Shown here: piece by piece, positions 33,669 through 42,818 of the stretch
How positions within the stretch are numbered: the stretch's first letter is position 1
Layout: each line of letters starts with the position of its first letter
Assembly: GCA_025361425.1 (NCBI GenBank)
Contig: JANYAH010000336.1
Coordinates: 1 to 45,116, forward strand
Direction: 5' to 3'
From: Candidatus Solibacter sp.
GTDB lineage: Bacteria; Acidobacteriota; Terriglobia; Bryobacterales; Bryobacteraceae
DNA: 45,116 bases
The notes under the pieces: model-generated
What the model was told of the DNA's origin: nothing
The model's database searches: none
What the model saw: the letters and a program-made list of their open reading frames with translations, nothing else
Position numbers and translations under genes: made by a program

Positions 33669-34682
33669 ATGCTCACCATTGCGCTGGATGCAATGGGCGG
33701 AGACCACGCCCCGAAAGTCGAAGTCGAAGGGGCCGTCCGAGCCGCCGGGAGTTTGGGCGTGAAGGTCCTCCTGGTGGGCCAGCAAGATGTGGTCCGTCGG
33801 GAACTCGAACAGCACGAAGGCTACCGCGACCTTCCCATCGAGATTGTCCACGCCAGTGAACGCGTGACCATGGAAGACAGTGCCGCCAAGGCGGTCCGCT
33901 CCAAACGCGACAGCTCCATGCGCGTGGCGTCGCGGTTGGTTCGCGACGGCTGTGCCCAGGGTTTCGTCTCGGCCGGCAACACGGGCGCCATCATGGCTAC
34001 CGCCAAAATGGTGCAAGGCGTGGTGCCAGGCGTGGAGCGTCCGGCGCTACTCGGCGTCTTCCCCACCATGCTAGGCTCTCCCGTGGTCCTGGTGGACGTG
34101 GGCGCCAACGTGGATTGTTCACCCGAAATGCTGGCGCAGTTCGCCATCATGGGTGAGATTTACTCACGCAACATTCTGCACCGGCCCAATCCCAGGGTGG
34201 GGCTGCTCTCGATCGGCGAAGAAGAGCACAAGGGCAACGACCTTACGCGCGCCGCCTGGCCGCTGCTGAAGAGCCTCCGCATCAACTTCGTCGGCAACGT
34301 CGAAGGCCGCGAAGTTTATGCCGGCAACGTGGACGTGATCGTGTGCGATGGCTTCACCGGCAATGTGGCCCTCAAGGTGAGCGAGGGGCTGGTAGACATG
34401 TTCAAGAAACTGCTGCGTGAATCGCTGGAAGCCACCATTAGCGGCAAAATCGGTTACGCGCTTTCCAAGAGCGCGTTCTCCAGTTTCCGAAAACGCCTCG
34501 ACCATTCCGAATACGGCGGCGCTCCCCTCCTGGGCGTACGCGGCGGCTGCATCATCGGGCACGGTTCCTCCAACGCCAATGCCATCAAAAACGCCATCCG
34601 CGTGGCGGCCGAGTTCAGCGGCGGCAACGTCAACCGCCAAATCGAAGAAGAACTGCTCCGGCTCGGCAAAGCCGGGGATTAA
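33669..34682 (+). CDS. plsX: Phosphate acyltransferase PlsX
   Basis: A 337-residue soluble enzyme that turns acyl-ACP into acyl-phosphate, the donor for PlsY in phosphatidic acid synthesis. '[24 protein letters not shown]' is the N-terminal signature, '[18 protein letters not shown]' and '[19 protein letters not shown]' the central core, and '[20 protein letters not shown]' the C-terminal block. It starts 12 bases after rpmF. In many bacteria fabH, fabD and acpP follow; here a glycoside hydrolase follows instead, so the lipid cluster is broken after plsX. Confidence 0.96.
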   Translation: MLTIALDAMGGDHAPKVEVEGAVRAAGSLGVKVLLVGQQDVVRRELEQHEGYRDLPIEIVHASERVTMEDSAAKAVRSKRDSSMRVASRLVRDGCAQGFVSAGNTGAIMATAKMVQGVVPGVERPALLGVFPTMLGSPVVLVDVGANVDCSPEMLAQFAIMGEIYSRNILHRPNPRVGLLSIGEEEHKGNDLTRAAWPLLKSLRINFVGNVEGREVYAGNVDVIVCDGFTGNVALKVSEGLVDMFKKLLRESLEATISGKIGYALSKSAFSSFRKRLDHSEYGGAPLLGVRGGCIIGHGSSNANAIKNAIRVAAEFSGGNVNRQIEEELLRLGKAGD

Positions 34683-34708
34683 ACTCGCAGTTCGGCCCCC
34701 CGTACCAT

Positions 34709-34714
34709 TACAAT
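34709..34714 (+). promoter_or_regulatory. TAnnnT hexamer six bases before the GH2 gene
   Basis: TACAAT at 34709-34714 is followed by TCTTAT and then the GH2 ATG at 34721. There is no ribosome site, and no -35 hexamer at normal distance. It fits the leaderless-promoter pattern described in the findings. Confidence 0.4.
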
Positions 34715-34720
34715 TCTTAT

Positions 34721-36502
34721 ATGCGTATGCAACTGGCGACGCTTTTGCTGTGCGCCTCTACCCTCTCGTTGGCCGCGGACTGGAAGCCCGCCGACAACCC
34801 ACTCACCACGCCGTGGACCGCCAAGGTCACAGCCGAGAACGCCCTCCCCGAATATCCGCGGCCCCAATTGGTCCGCTCCAAATGGACCAATTTGAACGGG
34901 CTCTGGGACTATGCCATCCAGCCCAAGGCCGAAGACCGTCCCGCTCAGTTCGAGGGTAAGATTCTGGTCCCGTTTGCGGTGGAATCGGCGCTCTCCGGAG
35001 TCAAGCGCCCCCTCACGCCGGACCAGCGCCTGTGGTATCGCCGCGGCTTCACCGCCTCGCCCCTCAAGGGCACGCGCCTGCTCCTCCACTTCGGCGCGGT
35101 CGACTGGCGCGCCGAGGTCTTCGTCAACGGCAAACCCGCCGGCCTGCATGAGGGCGGCTACGACCCCTTCACGTTCGACATCACCGACGCCCTCCAACCG
35201 GGCCCACAGCAGGAACTCGTGGTGGCCGTCTGGGACCCCACCGATACCGCGCTCGCTCCGCGCGGCAAGCAGGTGCTCAACCCGAACGGCATCTGGTACA
35301 CCGCGGTGTCCGGCATCTGGCAGACGGTGTGGCTGGAACCTGTCCCAACGGCCCACATCCGCGAAATCGCGATGATACCGGATATCGACGCGCATCGGTT
35401 GCGCCTGACCGTGGCCACGGCGGACGCGGCGGCTTTCACCGCCACGGCCAGGCTGCGCGGCAAGGTAGTTGGCCGCATCACCGCCCAGAGCAACGCCGAA
35501 GTGAAGCTCAGCCTCAGCCGGAACGAACTCTGGTCGCCCGATTCGCCCACGCTCTACACTCTGGATATCGCGCTGAAATCCGGCGACTCCGTGAAGAGCT
35601 ATTTCGGCATGCGCAGCGTGGAAACGCGCGCCGATGCCGCTGGGGCCACTCGCATCTTCCTCAACCACAAGCCGCTGTTTCAAATCGGCCCGCTGGATCA
35701 GGGTTGGTGGCCGGACGGGCTCTACACCGCGCCCACCGACGAGGCCCTGCGCTCCGATATCGACACACTCAAGAAACTCGGCTTCAACATGGCCCGCAAA
35801 CACGTCAAAGTGGAGCCCGCGCGCTGGTATTACTGGTGCGACACGCTGGGCTTCCTGGTCTGGCAGGACATGCCCAGCGCGATGACGCGCACGCCGCCGA
35901 GCGGTGTCCGCAAGGGCGCCGCGGAGGACGCGCAATTTCCCCCCGAAATCGCCGCAAGCTGGCAGCGCGAACTGAAGTCCGTGATCCACAGCCTCATCAA
36001 CGCGCCCTCTGTGATCGTGTGGGTGCCGTTCAATGAAGGGTGGGGCCAGCATGCCACCAACGATGTACTCAAGATGGTGAAGGCGCTCGACCCCACGCGC
36101 CTGGTGGATGGCCCGAGCGGATGGGAAGATCGCGGCTGGGGCGATCTCAAGGATATGCACTCCTATCCCGGTCCGGAGATGTTCCCCGTCACCAAAGATC
36201 GCGCCAGCGTCCTGGGCGAGTTCGGCGGCCTGGGGCTTCCGCTGGCCGGACACCTATGGTGGAACAAACGCAACTGGGGCTATAAAACTTTTGAGGACGG
36301 CGCCTCACTGCAGGCTGGCTATGAAGGCCTCATCGAAAAACTCGAACCCCTGGTGAAGCAGGGGCTGGCCGCCGCCATCTACACCCAGACCACCGATGTC
36401 GAGGGCGAAATCAACGGCCTCATGACCTACGATCGCAAGGTGGTAAAGTTCGATGCCGCGAAGCTGGCTCAATTGCATCGCAAGCTGATTCAAGCCAAAT
36501 AG
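34721..36502 (+). CDS. Secreted GH2 family glycoside hydrolase
   Basis: A 593-residue enzyme with a Sec signal (MRMQLATLLLCASTLSLAA). The sugar-binding jelly roll holds 'LWYRRGFTASPL' and 'LHFGAVDWRAEVFVNGKPAGLHEGGYDPFTFDIT'; 'NPNGIWYTAVSGIWQTVWLE' ends it. The TIM-barrel has Glu439 in 'VPFNEGWGQ' as acid/base and Glu500 in 'LGEFGGLG' as nucleophile. GH2 covers beta-galactosidase, beta-glucuronidase and beta-mannosidase activities; the exact sugar cannot be told. It is shorter than LacZ because the C-terminal domains are missing, as in many secreted GH2 proteins. It precedes the ABC exporter pair by 17 bases. Confidence 0.9.
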   Translation: MRMQLATLLLCASTLSLAADWKPADNPLTTPWTAKVTAENALPEYPRPQLVRSKWTNLNGLWDYAIQPKAEDRPAQFEGKILVPFAVESALSGVKRPLTPDQRLWYRRGFTASPLKGTRLLLHFGAVDWRAEVFVNGKPAGLHEGGYDPFTFDITDALQPGPQQELVVAVWDPTDTALAPRGKQVLNPNGIWYTAVSGIWQTVWLEPVPTAHIREIAMIPDIDAHRLRLTVATADAAAFTATARLRGKVVGRITAQSNAEVKLSLSRNELWSPDSPTLYTLDIALKSGDSVKSYFGMRSVETRADAAGATRIFLNHKPLFQIGPLDQGWWPDGLYTAPTDEALRSDIDTLKKLGFNMARKHVKVEPARWYYWCDTLGFLVWQDMPSAMTRTPPSGVRKGAAEDAQFPPEIAASWQRELKSVIHSLINAPSVIVWVPFNEGWGQHATNDVLKMVKALDPTRLVDGPSGWEDRGWGDLKDMHSYPGPEMFPVTKDRASVLGEFGGLGLPLAGHLWWNKRNWGYKTFEDGASLQAGYEGLIEKLEPLVKQGLAAAIYTQTTDVEGEINGLMTYDRKVVKFDAAKLAQLHRKLIQAK

Positions 36503-36519
36503 AGGGGACCACGGCGTAG

Positions 36520-37541
<1,022 letters not shown>

Positions 37542-37545
<4 letters not shown>

Positions 37546-38312
37546 ACTGGAAAACGTTTTACGCCCTGCTGGCGCGCGACGGGCACGTGGCGCGCCGCAA
37601 TCTGCTTCCCACCCTGCTACAGAACCTACTGCAACCGCTGTTGTTCACGTTCGTATTCGGCAAGGTGATGACCTCCAGCGGCATGATGCCCGCCGCTTAT
37701 AAAAACATGCTTCTGCCAGGCGTGATGGCGGTCAGCATGGTGATGGCCGGCGTGCAAGCCGTGGCCATGCCGCTGATTACGGAGTTTCAATTTACCCGCG
37801 AGATTGAGGACCGCCTGCTGGCGCCAATCGAGATCGGCTGGCTGGCGGTGGAAAAAATCGTGGCCGGCATGATTCAGGCCATGGTGGCGGGACTAGTGGT
37901 CATTCCGGCCGCGTGGCTGATCATGGGTTCGGGGGTCAAACTCGATTTTTCCAAGCCCTTCGAATTCCTGCTGGTGGCGTTGCTGGTGGCCCTGTTTTCC
38001 TCGGCGGGAGGGCTCGCGTTGGGTTGTAGCGTGGGCCAAACGCAGATCGGCCTCATGTTTAGCCTGGTGCTCGCGCCCATGATCATGTTCGGCTGCGCCT
38101 ACTATCCGTGGAGCGCCCTGGAAGCGTTCCCCATTCTGCACGCGGCAGTGCTCGTGAACCCGGTGGTGTACGCCAGCGAGGGGTTGCGCGGCGCACTGGT
38201 CCCGCAAGGGCCGCATATGAATACGGGGGTAGTCGTCGGCGCGCTGGCGGCGATCGATCTCGGGCTGCTGTATCTCGGCCTCAAAAAGTTTCACCAGAAG
38301 GCAGTGAGCTAG
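37542..38312 (+). CDS. ABC-2 type transporter permease
   Basis: A 256-residue membrane protein with six predicted helices. 'LLQNLLQPLLFTFVFGKVM', 'MLLPGVMAVSMVMAGVQAVAMPLI', 'REIEDRLLAPIEIGWLAVEKIVAG' and 'GCAYYPWSALEAFPILHAAVLVNPVVYASEGLRGAL' are typical of the DrrB/NodJ-like ABC-2 family. The start is a TTG at 37542-37544; GGAG lies nine bases upstream and the codon overlaps the ATPase stop (TTGA), which makes the rare start convincing. The next in-frame ATG would remove the first amphipathic helix. It is followed after four bases by a double-hairpin repeat. Confidence 0.9.
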
Positions 38313-38315
38313 TGG

Positions 38316-38354
38316 GACAGGCCTCCCGGGTTCTCTATCCGGGCGCAGCTCGGA
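38316..38354 (+). repeat. Double-hairpin intergenic repeat, copy 1
   Basis: Aligned with 42759-42797 it is 39 bases long with about seven differences. The second hairpin TCCGGGC-GCA-GCTCGGA still pairs (one G-T pair), while the first, GACAGGC-CTCCCG-GGTTCTC, has lost its pairing. It starts four bases after the permease stop codon. No T-run follows. Confidence 0.6.
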
Positions 38355-38381
38355 CGCTCGCGCACGCCGTCCTGATACCAC

Positions 38382-39272
38382 TTACCTCAAATATTTGTTG
38401 AAGAACTCCAGCGTGCGCTCCCACGCCAGCTTCGCCGCTTTTTCGTCGTAGCGCGGCGTCGTATCGTTGTGAAAACCGTGATTGACGCCCTCGTAAATGT
38501 ACCCTGTGTAGGTCACCTTATTGGCCTTCAAGGCTTCCTCGTACGCCGGCCATCCGCCGGTCAGGCGCGTGTCCAACGACGCGTAGTGCAGCAGCAACGG
38601 CGCCTTGATCTTGGCCGCATCCGCGGCCGGCGGTTGCCCGCCATAGAAAGGAACCGCCGCCGCCAGGTCGCTGCCCATGCGGACTGCCAGCGTGTTCGCG
38701 ATGCCCCCGCCGAAGCAGAAACCCACCACGCCGATCTTCCCCGTGCAGTCCGGCCGCGCCTTCAGCCAGCGCGCCGCCGCCACGAAATCCTCGGCCATCT
38801 TCGCCCGGTCCACCTTGCCGAAGGCCGCGCCGCCTTTCTCGTCATCCCCCGGATACCCGCCCACGCTCGTCAAACCGTCGGGAGCAAACGCGATGAAATT
38901 CGACGTGCCTAAGCGCCGCGCCACGTCTTCAATGTAAGGGTTCAGTCCGCGATTCTCATGCACCACCAGCACGCCCGGCAGCTTGCCAGCAGCCTTCGCC
39001 GGTTGCACCAGATACCCCTTGATGCTGCCATTCCCCTCTGGCGACGGAACGGTGGCATACTCCGTCTTGATCCGGCTATCGTCCTTGGGCACCTGTTGCG
39101 CCCACGCGTAATTCGGTCGCAGACTCTCCCAGATCGCCGTCGCCGTCACGCCACCCACCGCGAATTTCTTCGCGCCCTCCAGGAAGTTCCGGCGGTCGAT
39201 CTCGCCGTGAACATAGCGGTCAAACAGATTCAATAACTCCTGGGGATAATCGCTCGCCTTCTTTCGTTCCAT
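38382..39272 (-). CDS. Dienelactone hydrolase family protein (YghX-like)
   Basis: A 296-residue alpha/beta hydrolase. '[21 protein letters not shown]' and '[21 protein letters not shown]' are close to E. coli YghX. The cysteine nucleophile is Cys186 in 'GFCFGGG', the acid Asp234 in 'ASLDTRL', and the base His265 or His268 in 'NHGFHND'. The N-terminus has a twin-arginine-like '[20 protein letters not shown]' at residues 25-44, so it may be exported by Tat despite 24 residues before the motif. A ribosome site (AGGAG) precedes ATG 39270-39272. It probably hydrolyses an ester or lactone; the substrate is unknown. It is divergent from the MFS gene. Confidence 0.9.
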   Translation of the reverse strand: MERKKASDYPQELLNLFDRYVHGEIDRRNFLEGAKKFAVGGVTATAIWESLRPNYAWAQQVPKDDSRIKTEYATVPSPEGNGSIKGYLVQPAKAAGKLPGVLVVHENRGLNPYIEDVARRLGTSNFIAFAPDGLTSVGGYPGDDEKGGAAFGKVDRAKMAEDFVAAARWLKARPDCTGKIGVVGFCFGGGIANTLAVRMGSDLAAAVPFYGGQPPAADAAKIKAPLLLHYASLDTRLTGGWPAYEEALKANKVTYTGYIYEGVNHGFHNDTTPRYDEKAAKLAWERTLEFFNKYLR

Positions 39273-39375
39273 GGGACGTCTCTCCTCAATAGGGCAAGGC
39301 TATCATACTCGCTCCCGGCGCCGCCCGCTACATGTGCTCGGGTCCCGATTTCATCCAGGGTATAGAATGACACGG

Positions 39376-40641
39376 ATGACTTCCACGCCGGCAATTGCAA
39401 GTACGGCACTCTCGGGCAAGGAATGGCGCGTTCTCATCCTGCTCGTCCTTTCCGCCTTGATCAACTACATTGACCGCACCACGCTTTCCGTGGCGGCCAC
39501 CGATATCCAGCGCGAATTGCATCTGACCAATACCCAGCTCGGCGCCCTCCAATCCGCTTTCTTTGCCTCCTACGCACTCTGCCAGCTCAGTTTCCTGGCG
39601 GGCTGGGTAGTGGGACGTTTCCACGTCGGCTGGGTCCTGGCATGCGGCTTCTTCCTCTGGTCCGGCGCCACCGCGATGACCGGCGCGGCCACGGTATTCG
39701 TGGTGATCTTCGCCCTGCGGCTGCTCTTGGGCATCGGCGAATCCGTGACCTTCCCTTCCTATTCGCGGATCCTCGCCAGCGAGTATCCGGAGCATCATCG
39801 CGGGTTCGCCAACGCGCTGATCGATTCGGGAACCAAGGTGGGGCCCGCGTTGGGAATCTTGGTGGGCGGCCTCCTGGTGTCTCAAGTCGGCTGGCGGATT
39901 TTCTTCTTTGTCCTCGGCGGGGGCAGCCTGTTGTGGCTGATTCCGTGGGCCGCGTGGATGCCCCAAGGGAAGCGGGTAGCATCGCGCGAGGATGCTGCCG
40001 AAATCCCTTCCATCGGCGCAATTCTCAGCGAGCGCTCCGCGTGGTTCACCGCATTCGGCCTCTTCTGCGGCAACTACTATTGGTATTTCCTCATCACCTG
40101 GCTTCCCGCGTATTTGGAAAAAGAGCGCCACTTCCCAAAAACCAAGATGGCCCTCTTCGGCTGGCTGCCGTTTCTGGCGATCGCCGGTTCGTGCGTATTT
40201 TCCGGCTGGCTCAGCGACCGTCTCATCGCGCGCGGAGGCTCGCCGACGCGGGTCCGCAAAGCCTTCGCCGGAATCGGCCTGACATTCGCTACCATCCTGA
40301 TTCCAGTGGTGCTGGTACCAGATCCCAATCTGTCTCTCGCACTGCTGACCCTGGCGTGCATCTCCTACGGCATCTATTCGTCGAATCTTTGGGCTATTAC
40401 GCAGTCGCTCGCCGGACCGCGGGCAGCCGGCAAATGGACCAGCTTTCAGAACGGCTTCGGCAATCTCGCCGGCGTGCTGGCCCCTTCCTTGACCGGCTAC
40501 GTCGTGGACCGCACCGGCGAGTTCTACCTGGCCTTCGTGGTCGCCGCCGGATTCGCCCTGGCTGGCGCCGGAATGTTCGTCTTCGGCGTCGGCCCCGTCC
40601 AGCCCGTCAATTTCCGAAGTGGGACGGGCCATCGTCTTTAG
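39376..40641 (+). CDS. MFS transporter, anion:cation symporter (hexuronate/glucarate) type
   Basis: From ATG 39376 the protein has 421 residues and twelve expected helices. 'LVLSALINYIDRTTLSVAATDIQRELHLTN' is the ACS-family opening found in glucarate, hexuronate and phthalate transporters, and 'GIGESVTFPSYSRILASEYPEHHRGFANALIDSGTKVG' is the conserved central loop. It imports an organic acid with H+ or Na+; substrate unknown. Another ATG nine bases earlier (39367) would add three residues; I prefer 39376 because TAGAAT (39363-39368) lies seven bases upstream of it. The frame open from 39271 overlaps the divergent hydrolase gene and is rejected. A 9-bp hairpin straddles its stop codon. Confidence 0.9.
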   Translation: MTSTPAIASTALSGKEWRVLILLVLSALINYIDRTTLSVAATDIQRELHLTNTQLGALQSAFFASYALCQLSFLAGWVVGRFHVGWVLACGFFLWSGATAMTGAATVFVVIFALRLLLGIGESVTFPSYSRILASEYPEHHRGFANALIDSGTKVGPALGILVGGLLVSQVGWRIFFFVLGGGSLLWLIPWAAWMPQGKRVASREDAAEIPSIGAILSERSAWFTAFGLFCGNYYWYFLITWLPAYLEKERHFPKTKMALFGWLPFLAIAGSCVFSGWLSDRLIARGGSPTRVRKAFAGIGLTFATILIPVVLVPDPNLSLALLTLACISYGIYSSNLWAITQSLAGPRAAGKWTSFQNGFGNLAGVLAPSLTGYVVDRTGEFYLAFVVAAGFALAGAGMFVFGVGPVQPVNFRSGTGHRL

Positions 40642-40650
40642 TGGCCTGTC
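40623..40650 (+). terminator. Hairpin straddling the MFS stop codon
   Basis: GACGGGCCA (40623-40631) pairs with TGGCCTGTC (40642-40650): nine pairs including one G-T, with a ten-base loop that contains the TAG stop. There is no T-run. Its outer arms (GGGAC..GGCC and GGCCTGTC) resemble the first hairpin of the repeats at 38316 and 42759, so it may be a diverged member of the same family. Confidence 0.45.
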
Positions 40651-40727
40651 ATTCTTCACCAAACCAAGGCTGTCCGAAAGACGGAACTCGCAGATCGTCT
40701 GTCCCACGTTGTGATACCCTGCTGGGC

Positions 40728-42758
40728 GTGAAGCTATTACTCGCCATGACACTCCTTGCGGCCGCCCTCTGCGCGCAGGATCGTCCGCTCGCCTCGCTGC
40801 CTTACACCCCCAGCCTGGAGCCCGCGTTCCTCGATCGCGGCGTGGACCCCTGCGTCGATTTCTGGCGCTACTCCTGCGGCAGTTGGAACCGGCTGAATCC
40901 CATTCCTCCCGACCAGGCGAGGTGGAGCGTTTACGGCAAGTTGGCGCAGGAGAATCTGCAATTCCTCTGGGGAGTGCTGGAGCAAGCCGCGAAGCCCTCG
41001 GCCGCACGCCCCCCCAGCCAGCAAAAGATCGGCGATTTCTTCGGCTCTTGCATGAACGAAGCTGCCGTGGATAAGGCCGGCGGCGCGCCGCTCAATGCCA
41101 CGCTGGACGCCATCGCGGGCATCGCCACCCTGAAGAACCTGCCGCCCGTTCTGGCGCGCATTCACTTGCAGTCGGCGCGCAGCAACCCCGTCTTCGGATT
41201 CGGCTCCTCGCAGGATTTCGCCAACTCCGAACAGGTGATCGCCTTCGCCTCCGCTGCCGGCCTGGGGCTGCCCGATCGCGATTACTACACCAAGACCGAC
41301 GCCAAGAGCGAGGAGACCCGCGCCAAATACCTTGAGCACGTGGCGCGCATGTTCGAACTCCTCGGCGATGCGCCCGCTGCGGCGAAGGCCCAGGCCCTAA
41401 CCGTCATGGAAATAGAGACGGCCCTCGCCAAAATATCGCTGACGCAGGTGGAACTCCGCGACCCCTACAAGCAGTTCCACAAAATGCCGCGCGCTAAACT
41501 GGCAGCCATGACGCCCTCTTTCGGCTGGGCGGCCTACTGGAAGACCATCGGCCTCCCCGCCACCGGCATGGTCAACGTGACCGAGCCGGCGTTCTACGCG
41601 GAAGTGGAGAGGCAACTCAAAAGGCGCCCCATCGCGCACTGGAAAACCTACCTCCGCTGGCACGCGGCGCACAATCGCGCACCCTATCTCGCCGCCGCCT
41701 TCGTCCAGGAGGATTTCGACTTCTTCAGCAAACATCTGCGCGGCGTGCAAGCGCCCCCGCCGCGATGGAAGCGCTGCGTTCGGCTGGCGGACCGGGATCT
41801 GGGTGAGGCGCTCGGACAGGTTTTCGTCGCCAGGACTTTCACCGCCGGCGTCAAAGGACAGGCGCTGGCCATGGTCACAGAGATCGAAAAGGCGATGGAC
41901 GCCGACCTGCGCCAGCTTCCCTGGATGAGCGAAGTCACGCGCCTCAAGGCGCTCGAAAAGCTGCACGCCATGGTGAACAAAATCGGCTACCCGGACCAGT
42001 GGCGCGACTATACCGCGCTGCGCATCGAGCCCGGCGATTTCGCCGGCAATGTGGAGCGCGCCACCGAGTTCGAATCCAGGCGGCAGTTGGCCAAGATTGG
42101 CAAACCGGTGGACCGCAAGGAGTGGTTCATGACGCCCCCCACGGTGAACGCCTATTACAACCCGCAGACCAATGACATGAACTTCCCCGCCGGCGTATTG
42201 CAGCCGCCGCTGTTCGATGCCAAACTCGACGACGCGCCCAACTACGGTAATACCGGCGGCACCATCGGCCACGAACTGACCCACGGCTTCGACGACGAAG
42301 GCCGCCAGTTCGACGCCAAGGGAAACTTGAAGGACTGGTGGACCAAAAAGGACGCCGATGAGTTCATCAAGCGCGCCACCTGCATCTCCGGTCAGTACTC
42401 GCAATACACCGTGGTCGACGAAGTCAAAATCAACGGCAAGCTGACCGTGGGCGAGGACGTCGCGGATCTGGGCGGCCTGATTCTGGCCTACAACGCCTGG
42501 AAGAACGCCACCGCGACCCGGAAGCTGGAGCCCATCGGCGGCTTCACCCCCAACCAGCGTTTCTTCATCGGCTTTGCCCAGTGGGATTGCGGCGATGAGC
42601 GCCCCGAAAGCAAGCGCGCCAACGCCATCGACGACCCGCATTCCCCCGCCGAGTATCGCATCAACGGCGTGGTCGGAAACATGCCCGAATTCGCCCAGGC
42701 ATTCGCCTGCAAAGTAGGCCAACCCATGGTGCGCCCGCAAGCCTGCCGTGTCTGGTAG
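40728..42758 (+). CDS. M13 family metallopeptidase (PepO/neprilysin-like), secreted
   Basis: A 676-residue zinc peptidase. The GTG start gives a signal (MKLLLAMTLLAAALCAQ); ATG 40746 would cut it short. 'GVDPCVDFWRYSCGSWNRLNPIP' is the M13 N-terminal signature. Zinc ligands His515 and His519 lie in 'GHELTHGFDDEGRQFD' and Glu576 in 'GEDVADLGG'; 'NAYYNPQTNDMNFPAGVLQPP' is the substrate-edge block, and the C-terminus ends 'ACRVW' (CxxW). TACCCT lies seven bases before the GTG and no ribosome site is seen. It degrades peptides outside the cytoplasm. A frame reaching back to 39642 through the MFS gene is spurious. Confidence 0.94.
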   Translation: MKLLLAMTLLAAALCAQDRPLASLPYTPSLEPAFLDRGVDPCVDFWRYSCGSWNRLNPIPPDQARWSVYGKLAQENLQFLWGVLEQAAKPSAARPPSQQKIGDFFGSCMNEAAVDKAGGAPLNATLDAIAGIATLKNLPPVLARIHLQSARSNPVFGFGSSQDFANSEQVIAFASAAGLGLPDRDYYTKTDAKSEETRAKYLEHVARMFELLGDAPAAAKAQALTVMEIETALAKISLTQVELRDPYKQFHKMPRAKLAAMTPSFGWAAYWKTIGLPATGMVNVTEPAFYAEVERQLKRRPIAHWKTYLRWHAAHNRAPYLAAAFVQEDFDFFSKHLRGVQAPPPRWKRCVRLADRDLGEALGQVFVARTFTAGVKGQALAMVTEIEKAMDADLRQLPWMSEVTRLKALEKLHAMVNKIGYPDQWRDYTALRIEPGDFAGNVERATEFESRRQLAKIGKPVDRKEWFMTPPTVNAYYNPQTNDMNFPAGVLQPPLFDAKLDDAPNYGNTGGTIGHELTHGFDDEGRQFDAKGNLKDWWTKKDADEFIKRATCISGQYSQYTVVDEVKINGKLTVGEDVADLGGLILAYNAWKNATATRKLEPIGGFTPNQRFFIGFAQWDCGDERPESKRANAIDDPHSPAEYRINGVVGNMPEFAQAFACKVGQPMVRPQACRVW

Positions 42759-42797
42759 GACAGGCCTCCATGCCTGTCTATCCGAGCGAAGCTCGGA
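42759..42797 (+). repeat. Double-hairpin intergenic repeat, copy 2
   Basis: GACAGGC-CTCCAT-GCCTGTC (42759-42778) and TCCGAGC-GAA-GCTCGGA (42781-42797) are two perfect 7-bp hairpins two bases apart, directly after the M13 peptidase stop codon. The sequence recurs at 38316-38354 in the same position relative to a stop codon. A REP-like or terminator function is possible. Confidence 0.65.
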
Positions 42798-42818
42798 CAA
42801 TCGTCTTTAGGAGAATCC

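Noticed and set aside
39642-40727. Long in-frame upstream extension of the M13 peptidase
   Set aside because: It runs through the MFS gene in another frame; the GTG at 40728 gives a signal peptide and a normal M13 length.
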